Positions 38,904-46,661 of a DNA stretch of 64,000 nucleotides are shown here, one piece after another. Below the pieces are notes generated by a model. It searched no databases, was not told where the DNA came from, and saw nothing but the letters and a program-made list of their open reading frames with translations. This stretch comes from Chitinivorax sp. B. GTDB taxonomy: Bacteria > Pseudomonadota > Gammaproteobacteria > Burkholderiales > SCOH01. Each line of letters starts with the position of its first letter. Within the stretch, counting starts at the first letter, position 1. The stretch lies in NCBI RefSeq assembly GCF_005503445.1, contig NZ_SCOH01000020.1:37431-101430 (forward strand), given 5' to 3'. A program made the translations under genes and the position numbers.

Positions 38904-39872
38904 ATGAGCGATGATTCCCAACGGCCGATTATCGTCAAGAAAATCAAAAAAGGTGGCGGTGGCCACCATGGCGGTGCCTGGAAGATTGCCTATGCTGATT
39001 TTGTGACCGCCATGATGGCATTCTTCTTGTTGATGTGGCTGCTGGGCTCCACATCCAAAGGGGATTTGAAAGGCATTGCTGATTACTTCAAGAATCCGCT
39101 CAAGGTTGCCATGTCGGGCGGTTCCGGCTCTGGCGATGCAACCAGTCTGGTACCTGGGGGCGGGGAAGATTTAAGCCGGTCTGCGGGTCAAGTCAAACGA
39201 GGTGATTTGCCTCGCCATCGGGCGTTGAATGTCAATATCGACCGCGCCAAGCGTGAAGCACAAATGTTGCAAGACTTGAAGCAACGTGTCGAAAAAATGG
39301 TCGAGAAGAACGATTCACTCAAGCAATTCAAGAATCAGTTGCTGATTGACATGACGGCAGAAGGCTTGCGTATCCAGATCGTGGATGAGAAGAACCGGCC
39401 GATGTTCGATTCCGGTTCTGCGGAGATGAAGCCCTACGCACGGGCTATTTTGCGCGAAATTGCAAATTTATTGAATGAGGTACCCAATCGCATCAGCTTA
39501 TCCGGCCATACCGATGCAACCCCGTTTTCTGGTGGTGAACGGGGTTACAGCAACTGGGAGTTATCGGCCGATCGAAGTAACGCCTCCCGCCGGGAATTGA
39601 TTGCAGGGGGCATCAAGGATGACAAGATTATCCGTGTCGTTGGATTGGCTGCTGCCACGCCATTTGATACGGAAGACCTGTTCAACCCAATTAATCGTCG
39701 TATCAGCATCACCGTGCTGAATGCCGAAACCGAACAGAATATTATCCGTGAGAGTGGCAAAGCGATTGAAGCCAAGGATTTTGTCGAAGTCAACGAGCCA
39801 GACAGAGCCGGGGAACCTCCGGCCGCCAACGATTCCAAAGCACCTGCGGCCAGTGACAAGCCCAATCCCTAA
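38904..39872 (+). CDS. motB: Flagellar motor stator protein MotB
   Basis: 322 residues from the ATG at 38904 (a TTG directly in front is also open). A single transmembrane helix at about 28-50 contains AYADFVTAMMAFFLLMW, with the proton-binding Asp at residue 32, the same number as in E. coli. A plug/linker and a C-terminal OmpA-like peptidoglycan-binding domain follow (about 150-275, with SGHTDATPF and NWELSADRSNASRREL). A Pro/Ala/Asp-rich tail ends the protein. It anchors the stator to the wall. Confidence 0.97.
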   Translation: MSDDSQRPIIVKKIKKGGGGHHGGAWKIAYADFVTAMMAFFLLMWLLGSTSKGDLKGIADYFKNPLKVAMSGGSGSGDATSLVPGGGEDLSRSAGQVKRGDLPRHRALNVNIDRAKREAQMLQDLKQRVEKMVEKNDSLKQFKNQLLIDMTAEGLRIQIVDEKNRPMFDSGSAEMKPYARAILREIANLLNEVPNRISLSGHTDATPFSGGERGYSNWELSADRSNASRRELIAGGIKDDKIIRVVGLAAATPFDTEDLFNPINRRISITVLNAETEQNIIRESGKAIEAKDFVEVNEPDRAGEPPAANDSKAPAASDKPNP

Positions 39873-39876
39873 GCCA

Positions 39877-40662
39877 ATGTTGACCAGTCTGCAGCGTTTG
39901 GCTTGGTGGGGACGATGGCCCGTCAGTGTGCAAGCCGTGATGTTGCAATTGGCCGTGGCACCGATGACGTGGCTGATCGTATGGGTAATGGGCAGTATCG
40001 GTGTTCCATTATCCTGGTGGCAGGTGACCGTGTTACAAGGGGCAGGTGCTGCCTTGTTCAGCAGGCTCGTGGGGTTGCCAGTCTGGTGGTGGTGGATTCA
40101 GGCGGGGTTCTGGCCATTGCTGTTACTGGCGTTGCAGTGGCAATTGCCAGTGTGGGTGCCAGCATTGCTGTTTGCGCTGATATTGGCGATATACGGTGGC
40201 GGTATTGGTAGTAGGGTACCTTTGTTTTTGACCAGCCGTAAAACGTGCAGCCATTTGGCGACAGTGTTGCCTGCTGACGCTGAGCTGCGTTTTCTGGATG
40301 TGGGTGCCGGTTTGGGTGGGGTGCTCGGGTATGTACAAGCCCGACGACCTGGGTGGCACTGTGAAGGTATTGAACGGGCCTGGCTGCCATGGTTGATCGG
40401 TAAGTTGCGATTGTGGGTAGGGCGGTCTGCTGCAGTATGGCAGCACGGTGATTTCAACCGGTTGGACTGGTCGAATTACGACATTGTGTATGCCTATTTA
40501 TCGCCAGCGCCAATGGCACAGATATGGCGCAAAGTGGAGGCAGAAATGCGCCCTGGCAGCATCTTCATCAGTAATAGTTTCGACATACCCGGTGTTACCC
40601 CTGATCAGGTGGTCGAGACGGGTGATTGGAATCATGCTCGCCTGCTGATCTGGTATCGCTGA
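39877..40662 (+). CDS. Membrane-anchored class I SAM-dependent methyltransferase
   Basis: 261 residues from an ATG at 39877, 4 bases after the motB stop. An open extension upstream lies within motB and is not supported. The first 115 residues hold about three to four hydrophobic helices rich in Trp. The C-terminal part is a Rossmann methyltransferase with motif I LDVGAGLGGVLGYV, an acidic motif II region (CEGIERAWLP) and QHGDFNRLDWSNYDIVYAYL. The substrate is unknown. The tight packing with motB and the HDOD gene suggests a shared transcript, so a role linked to motility is possible but not shown. Confidence 0.75.
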   Translation: MLTSLQRLAWWGRWPVSVQAVMLQLAVAPMTWLIVWVMGSIGVPLSWWQVTVLQGAGAALFSRLVGLPVWWWWIQAGFWPLLLLALQWQLPVWVPALLFALILAIYGGGIGSRVPLFLTSRKTCSHLATVLPADAELRFLDVGAGLGGVLGYVQARRPGWHCEGIERAWLPWLIGKLRLWVGRSAAVWQHGDFNRLDWSNYDIVYAYLSPAPMAQIWRKVEAEMRPGSIFISNSFDIPGVTPDQVVETGDWNHARLLIWYR

Positions 40663-40665
40663 ATC

Positions 40666-42138
40666 ATGGCAGGGACACTCAATGTCACAGGCTGGCTGAC
40701 ACGCTGGCATACCGTGGCAACTCCGGTGATGGCGGGGTCGATTGTTGCGATCGCAAAACTGCGTGAATCCCTGGATAGTGTCTCCCCCAATCAGCTGGCC
40801 AGGATTGCCGTACGTGATCCCCTGTTGGCTGCACATTTGCTGCGTGCGGTGAACAATCGGCGGCGCAATGGTGTGGCATCGGATGTGATCAGCCTTGAAG
40901 CTGCCGTGACTTTATTGGGTAGCCGTCGTTTTGTCGAACAAATGGGGCAACTACCCACGATTGAGCAACGGTATGGCCAACAACCTGCCGCGTTGGCCTT
41001 GGTCGTGCAGCAAATATTGCGTTGCAGGTTGGCAGCTGGCTTTGCGTTTGACTGGTCGGTAGCACGGCTGGATGTAAAGCCGGAAGAGGTTGAAGTGGCC
41101 GCGTTGTTGCACAACCTGTCTGGTTGCCTGATGCTGCATCATGAGATGGCCATCCATAAGGGTTGGGTTCCCTGGTTTGATTCCCCCTTGGATCAACCGC
41201 AGTTACAACAAGAGAAGCTGGGTTGTACGATGGAAGCGCTGAACCAGGCCTTGTTGGCGCGGTGGTCGATGCCTGCCTTGTTGATGGAGTTGAATGATAC
41301 CTCTCATAGTGGCAACCCACGGGCCAGTCTGGTCAGATTGGCCGGCCAGCTGGCCCGTCGTATCGAATCTGGTTGGCATCACCCGCAATTACTCGATGAT
41401 GTGGCAACAGTGGCGGGCATGTTGCGTATTGAGCCAGATCAAGCCTTACAACGAATCGAGCGTGTCGTCCTGACAATGGCGCGCGAATGGCCTTACGCAA
41501 TGTGCCCGACACCAGCGGCCTGGTTACCCATGTTGCCCGGCGCGTGGCCTTCTGCTGTGAAGGTGGCTGCGCCACGTTCGGATGTATCACCAGCCTCATT
41601 GGCAGCGTCATCATTGAAACCATCCAAGGTCGTGTACGACGAAGTGGTCAGGCAGATCCGATCACATCTGGATTGTACCTTGACCTTTAATGAAATGATG
41701 GGGTTGGTGATTCGTGGCATGCATGATGGCATCGGTCTGACCCGCATCGTTTTTGCCTTGATGGTAGGAGGGCAGCAGCGCATCAAAGCCCGCTATGTCA
41801 TTGGTGCCACCAACAGCGAGCCATTGGCTCGGTTTGCATTTGAGTTGGATCAACCACACTTGCTGACCAAGTTGATGCAAAAAACAGCCGGTGTCTGGAT
41901 TTCGTCTGCCAATCAAGCACAGCTGGAATCAATGCTGCCATCCACCATGCGTGAATGTATTGGCATGGGGGACTTTTTTGCCATGTCCATCTTCGTGCAC
42001 GATAAGCCTGTCGGATTGCTGTACGCGGATCGTCGTTCCACGACCAATACCCTTGATGAAGCCAGCTATCAGGCTTTCAAACAACTGGCCATGCTGGCTG
42101 GTGAAGGTTTGGGGCATCTCGCGGCCAAATCTGGCTGA
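40666..42138 (+). CDS. HDOD-domain signalling protein with C-terminal GAF-like domain
   Basis: 490 residues. The N-terminal half (about 15-215) resembles HDOD domains: SPNQLARIAVRDPLLAAHLL, then VISLEAAVTLLGSRRFVEQM and the helical HNLSGCLMLH region, without a full HD metal site. The C-terminal part (about 330-485) resembles a GAF sensor domain, ending FFAMSIFVHDKPVGLLYADR. HDOD proteins occur widely in signal-transduction and c-di-GMP or motility control. It starts 3 bases after the methyltransferase gene and so probably belongs to the motAB transcript. Confidence 0.8.
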   Translation: MAGTLNVTGWLTRWHTVATPVMAGSIVAIAKLRESLDSVSPNQLARIAVRDPLLAAHLLRAVNNRRRNGVASDVISLEAAVTLLGSRRFVEQMGQLPTIEQRYGQQPAALALVVQQILRCRLAAGFAFDWSVARLDVKPEEVEVAALLHNLSGCLMLHHEMAIHKGWVPWFDSPLDQPQLQQEKLGCTMEALNQALLARWSMPALLMELNDTSHSGNPRASLVRLAGQLARRIESGWHHPQLLDDVATVAGMLRIEPDQALQRIERVVLTMAREWPYAMCPTPAAWLPMLPGAWPSAVKVAAPRSDVSPASLAASSLKPSKVVYDEVVRQIRSHLDCTLTFNEMMGLVIRGMHDGIGLTRIVFALMVGGQQRIKARYVIGATNSEPLARFAFELDQPHLLTKLMQKTAGVWISSANQAQLESMLPSTMRECIGMGDFFAMSIFVHDKPVGLLYADRRSTTNTLDEASYQAFKQLAMLAGEGLGHLAAKSG

Positions 42139-42624
42139 TCTTCCTGAAGACCGTTCTTGTTTTTGCTGGTCGCACCTGATCAGGCTACAGGCGCTGTCCG
42201 CTGTCCTCGCTTGCACAACGTCAATTCTTGTTTTTACACGATACACAATGCGGCTGAGTGCCATTCATCAAGCTCGGTGAAGCGGTTCTGGTTAGGCATG
42301 CCAATGAAGACCGTACTAAGGAGTGGCAGGTTTGGTTGTCGGCACTAAGCCCCTCTTCACAGAGATTATGAGCAGTTAGTTTGGTGATCTGCTTGATTCG
42401 CGTAAATTATTTGTCATGCAATTTTTGATGCGTGGCACGTATCAGCTGGTGATATTTCATGCAACATGCATCATCCATTTGACAGTGTTACCCAACCGCA
42501 TTAAGGTGTAGTGTAATAACTCTATTTCTGTCAGTGCGGGCGTCAGACCTGCCGGCAGACTCAATGCTGTGTTTGTGCATTGATCTTTGGCACCGTGCCC
42601 CAATCAAAAACAGGAGGAGACATC
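42139..42624. other. Intergenic region between the HDOD gene and the S15 hydrolase
   Basis: No gene recognised. It contains a candidate sigma-70 promoter at 42479-42507 and the ribosome site AGGAGGA near 42612. The sequence 42380-42530 is AT-rich. Confidence 0.5.
42479..42507 (+). promoter_or_regulatory. Candidate sigma-70 promoter of the secreted hydrolase gene
   Basis: A perfect -35 box TTGACA (42479-42484), a 17-base spacer and a weak -10 TAAGGT (42502-42507). It points to the gene at 42625. Confidence 0.4.
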
Positions 42625-44328
42625 ATGCAATGGCGCACCGCCGTGGCGGGGCTTGGCCTCGCCTTATTTTTTGGTCAAGTTCAGGCTATGGTCAGCTGTC
42701 AGCCGGTCAAACCCGGCGAAGTCTTTGTCAGTCCGATCACCAACCCACGCAAAATTTCACCTGTTGATGGCACCTGCTGGGTGAATCAACTGTCATTGAC
42801 CACTTATGATGGTGCAAAGCTCACGGCCAACGTGTTTCTGCCGCGTATCACGCATGCAGCCCAACGCTTTCCGGCGGTGGTCATGATCAACAGCTGGGCA
42901 CTGGCTGATTTTGAGTACCTGGGTCAGGCTGCTCGTCTGGCGCGTGATGGCTATGTGGTGTATAGCTATTCCACGAGGGGTTTCTGGCAGTCGGAGGGCC
43001 AGGTGGAAGTGGCAGGCCCGCAGGATATCCGTGATGTATCGACCGCGCTGGATTGGCTGCAATCCAATGTACCGGTGGATATGAATAATGTTGGCATCAG
43101 TGGTATTTCGTACGGTTCCGGCATTTCATTGATTGCGTTGGCACAGGAGCCACGCCTGAAAACGGCTGCGGCCTTGTCTACTTGGGGGAATCTGGAAGAC
43201 GAGTTGTATCCGGCTGAAACACCCAATCAGACCTGGGCCGATATTCTGGTGCATTCCGGCAAGCTGACTGGGCGTCTGAATCCCATTGTCCCGCAATATG
43301 CTGCAGCATTGCGTGACCCGGCTACTACCAAGTCAAAAATAGATGAAATCCGTATCTGGGCGCGTATCCGTTCACCTTTGCAATATGTGCCGATGCTGAA
43401 CTCGCGCCAGGCGCCCGTATTCATCAGCAAGAATTTTCAAGACGACATGTTCACGCCCAACTCGTCACTGGAGATGTTTCGGCGGCTGACTGGGCCGAAG
43501 AAGTTACTGGTGAATCAGGGTGTTCACGCCATTCCGGAGGTACCAGGGGCGCTACTGGGTGTCGACAATTATATTTATAATCAAGCTCACCGCTGGTTCA
43601 ACTATTGGCTGAAAGGCGAGCAGAATGGCGTTGTGGACGAACCCAAGGTGACGATGGAGGTCAAGTTCAGTCGGGTTCGCGAATCACTTGATACCTATCC
43701 CGCCAGCAATATGATTGATCGTAACTATTACCTGGCCCCTCGGGCTGGCGTACGTTGGGACTGGGGGTGCTGGTGCATGAAAGGGGGGGCTGGCGAATTG
43801 AATGATCAGCCCAATCAGGTGGTGGCAGATGACTGGATCGACAATAAATTTGACACCACCGCCACCAGTGGGCTGATTCCCGTGTTTTCCACCCTGGCCG
43901 AGTCAATCAATATTCCGGTCGTGACCTGGTTACCTTCAGTATTGCGAGGACAAGGCGTTCGATACGAAGGCCCGTGGCTGAATGAGGCATTGAAGTTGCG
44001 AGGCATCCCCAAACTCCATGTAAAGCTCAAACCATCTCAGCCACAAGCCCAGTTGGTGGCCTATTTGTATGATCTTGATGCACTGGGGTGGGGGACGTTG
44101 ATCACTCACGGTGTCCGCACCATGCGGGATGCAGTGCCCGGGCAGGTCATGGATTTTCCGATTGAGTTCTCTGCTACTGCCTATGATGTACCGGCGGGTC
44201 ACCGAGTCGCAGTGGTGGTGGATACGCGCGACAGTCTCTACACCCACCCTTCAAACGGCTACCTGGATATGCGGCTGATGTTTGGTGGCGGTGATCAATC
44301 CGTCCTGACGTTACCCAGCTTACGTTAG
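42625..44328 (+). CDS. Secreted S15/CocE-type alpha/beta hydrolase (X-Pro dipeptidyl-peptidase-like)
   Basis: 567 residues from the ATG at 42625, chosen because AGGAGGA lies in front of it and because it opens a signal peptide (cleavage after QVQA). The hydrolase domain has the nucleophile Ser162 in GISYGSG, acid candidates Asp273/274 in FQDDMFTP and His301 in GVHAIPEV. A C-terminal jelly-roll (PepX_C-like) domain follows from about residue 335. Family members cleave X-Pro peptides, cocaine esters or acyl substrates; the substrate here is unknown. The gene stands alone, with its own candidate promoter and a terminator. Confidence 0.87.
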   Translation: MQWRTAVAGLGLALFFGQVQAMVSCQPVKPGEVFVSPITNPRKISPVDGTCWVNQLSLTTYDGAKLTANVFLPRITHAAQRFPAVVMINSWALADFEYLGQAARLARDGYVVYSYSTRGFWQSEGQVEVAGPQDIRDVSTALDWLQSNVPVDMNNVGISGISYGSGISLIALAQEPRLKTAAALSTWGNLEDELYPAETPNQTWADILVHSGKLTGRLNPIVPQYAAALRDPATTKSKIDEIRIWARIRSPLQYVPMLNSRQAPVFISKNFQDDMFTPNSSLEMFRRLTGPKKLLVNQGVHAIPEVPGALLGVDNYIYNQAHRWFNYWLKGEQNGVVDEPKVTMEVKFSRVRESLDTYPASNMIDRNYYLAPRAGVRWDWGCWCMKGGAGELNDQPNQVVADDWIDNKFDTTATSGLIPVFSTLAESINIPVVTWLPSVLRGQGVRYEGPWLNEALKLRGIPKLHVKLKPSQPQAQLVAYLYDLDALGWGTLITHGVRTMRDAVPGQVMDFPIEFSATAYDVPAGHRVAVVVDTRDSLYTHPSNGYLDMRLMFGGGDQSVLTLPSLR

Positions 44329-44365
44329 GTGTGGGCTTGCTTGCTGATTGACTGGGTAGGTCGGA

Positions 44366-44395
44366 TGGGCCGGATGGTTGCCGGCCCATTTCTTT
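44366..44395 (+). terminator. Intrinsic terminator after the S15 hydrolase gene
   Basis: TGGGCCGG (44366-44373) and CCGGCCCA (44381-44388) form a perfect 8-bp stem with a 7-base loop, followed by the T-rich TTTCTTT. Confidence 0.85.
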
Positions 44396-44458
44396 GATGC
44401 GGTTGATGCAATTGACCGGGCAGGGGACAATACGTACCCGCAAGTCTCTGCCGCCATC

Positions 44459-45232
44459 ATGGAACTCATTTCTTCCCGCCAGAACAATCACGTCAAACAT
44501 CTCGTCAAGCTACATGAATCCACCCGTGAACGGCGCAAAGCCAGGCAGACCTTGCTGGAAGGGATTCATCTGGTACAAAGCTGGTGTCAGGCAGGGGCAG
44601 CACTGCAGTGGCTGATCGCTGCTGAATCAGCGTTAAGCCATCCCGAAATTGCACCGTTGTGGCAGCAACGGGTCGACAGGCATCTGTTGCTGGCTGATGG
44701 ATTGTTTGGACAGCTGTTCGATATACAGCCTGCTGTGGGGATTGTGGCGGTGATCGCTATCCCGCTACCTGCAATTCAACCTGCCCGCACGGTGTTGTTG
44801 CTGGATGATGTACAAGACCCGCTCAATGTGGGGGGTATTTTGCGCACCGCTGCGGCTGCAGGTGTTGAGCAGGTGTACTTGTCTAAGCATTGTGCAGATG
44901 CCTGGTCACCGCGTGTCCTGCGCGGTGCAATGGGAGGGCATCTGGTACTCACCATTCATGAGCAGGCTGACTTGATGCAGACGGCACGTCAATTCGATGG
45001 CCAGGTCGTGGCGACGTCATTGGAAGACAGTCAATCCCTTTATGAGACAGACCTGACTGGTTCGGTAGCGTGGATTCTGGGTAATGAAGGTGCCGGTATA
45101 TCTGCGGATTTGCAAGCTACAGCAACCACCCGGATCCGGATTCCGATGCCCGGTGCAGTCGAGTCATTGAATGTTGCTGCTGCAGCGGCTGTGTGTCTGT
45201 TTGAGCAAGCACGTCAGCGATCTCTGGCGTAG
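44459..45232 (+). CDS. TrmH/SpoU-family RNA 2'-O-methyltransferase
   Basis: 257 residues from the ATG at 44459 (MELISSRQNNHVKHLVKL), the usual start for this family. An open stretch back to 44378 covers the terminator region and is not used. The N-terminal SpoU substrate-binding domain (about 1-95) is followed by the knotted SPOUT domain: LDDVQDPLNVGGILRTAAA (motif 1), AWILGNEGAGIS (motif 2) and RIPMPGAVESLNVAAAAAV (motif 3). It should methylate rRNA or tRNA ribose. The exact target is not predictable. Confidence 0.92.
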   Translation: MELISSRQNNHVKHLVKLHESTRERRKARQTLLEGIHLVQSWCQAGAALQWLIAAESALSHPEIAPLWQQRVDRHLLLADGLFGQLFDIQPAVGIVAVIAIPLPAIQPARTVLLLDDVQDPLNVGGILRTAAAAGVEQVYLSKHCADAWSPRVLRGAMGGHLVLTIHEQADLMQTARQFDGQVVATSLEDSQSLYETDLTGSVAWILGNEGAGISADLQATATTRIRIPMPGAVESLNVAAAAAVCLFEQARQRSLA

Positions 45233-45383
45233 TCTGTAAACACAAAGGTTGATACACCTTGTACCCTGCTTTACAAACGGATTGATTTAATTGTGATGTA
45301 CTGCCAAGGACGCGGTTGAATGCGCCTTAGGTGTGAGATCAAGTGCTATAAACAGTACATATCAACCTAATTGATCTGCATGG

Positions 45384-46661
45384 ATGAGTGACGCTCAAAT
45401 CCAATTGATTGAGGTGTCGCGCTTGCGCGTTGGCCTGTATATCCATCTTGATCTGGGATGGATGGAGCACCCTTTTTCTTTGAATAGTTTCAAGATCCGC
45501 AATCAGGAACAGATCGATATTCTGCGTTCGCTTGGTGTGGCACGAGTCCGGTATTCGCCGGACAAGAGTGATTGCTTGCCAGCACCGGATGAGCTGGATA
45601 TTGATGTGACCACGAAAGCGCCATCGTGGGAGGCGATTTCACCTGCCATGCAGGCCAAGCAGCGGCGGCGTGAATTACTTGCCAATCAGCGTGCAAGTCT
45701 GCAGCAATGTGAGCGACAGTTTGGAGAGGCCACCAAGGTCTTCAAACAGGTGCTGAAAACAGTACATGCTCAGCCCGCCAATGCAGCCAAACTGGCTGAT
45801 GCCATGATGGATGGCTTCATTGGGGACATGCTGGGGGATCGTGAGGCCGCCATTCGGCTGCTATCGGAAAAGTCTGGGGAGGAAAGTTCCTTACACGCCA
45901 TCAATGTGGTGGTCATTTCGTTATTGCTTGCCAAGGTAGTGGGCATGGTTGGTAATGAGCTGCGTGACCTCGGGTTGGGGGCCATGCTGCATGATGTCGG
46001 CAAGATCGAATTGCCCGACCGCTTGCGCTGGAAGGATGATCACTTCACCCCAGCCGAACGTCAGCTGTACCAGGCCCATGTCAATCACGGGGTGGAGCTG
46101 GCCCGCAAGATGGGATTATCAACGGGTGCGGTGTTGGTCATCGGCCAACATCATGAATGTGTGGATGGCAGTGGCTATCCACTGCATTTGCCGGGTACCA
46201 AACAGACGATGGCGTCACGTATTGTGGCGTTGGTCAATCAATATGACAATTTGTGCAACCCAGCCAATCCGGCCATGTCAATGACCCCGCATGAAGCGTT
46301 GTCTGTCATGTTTGCCCAGATGAAAGCACATTTCGATGTGACGTTGATGGCTGCCTTCATTCGCATGATGGGTGTCTATCCACCTGGGTCCGTCGTGCAG
46401 CTCAATGACGAACGTTTTGCTTTGGTGGTTTCCGTGAACTCTGCCCGACCATTGAAGCCACGTGTGATTATCCATGATAGTGAGGTACCGAAGGATGAAG
46501 CCATTGTCGTGGATTTGGAGCAGGAGCCCGATTTGGGCATTCAGCGCAGCCTGAAGCCGATGCAATTGCCGAAAGCGACTTACGATTACCTGTCACCACG
46601 TAAACGGATGTGCTACTTCTTCGAGCGGGCTCGCGAGGCCACGGGTGAGGGTGGGGAATGA
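45384..46661 (+). CDS. HD-GYP domain cyclic-di-GMP phosphodiesterase with N-terminal DUF3391-like domain
   Basis: 425 residues. The N-terminal 120 residues match the DUF3391-type start (IEVSRLRVGLYIHLDLGWMEHPF). The HD-GYP domain covers about 145-330: H203-D204 in LHDVGKIELP, a later HVNHGVELARKMG, then QHHECVDGSGYPLHLPG with the GYP motif. All metal-site elements look intact, so c-di-GMP hydrolysis is likely. The last codons overlap the next gene by 4 bases (ATGA), which couples it to a GGDEF-EAL protein. Confidence 0.9.
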   Translation: MSDAQIQLIEVSRLRVGLYIHLDLGWMEHPFSLNSFKIRNQEQIDILRSLGVARVRYSPDKSDCLPAPDELDIDVTTKAPSWEAISPAMQAKQRRRELLANQRASLQQCERQFGEATKVFKQVLKTVHAQPANAAKLADAMMDGFIGDMLGDREAAIRLLSEKSGEESSLHAINVVVISLLLAKVVGMVGNELRDLGLGAMLHDVGKIELPDRLRWKDDHFTPAERQLYQAHVNHGVELARKMGLSTGAVLVIGQHHECVDGSGYPLHLPGTKQTMASRIVALVNQYDNLCNPANPAMSMTPHEALSVMFAQMKAHFDVTLMAAFIRMMGVYPPGSVVQLNDERFALVVSVNSARPLKPRVIIHDSEVPKDEAIVVDLEQEPDLGIQRSLKPMQLPKATYDYLSPRKRMCYFFERAREATGEGGE

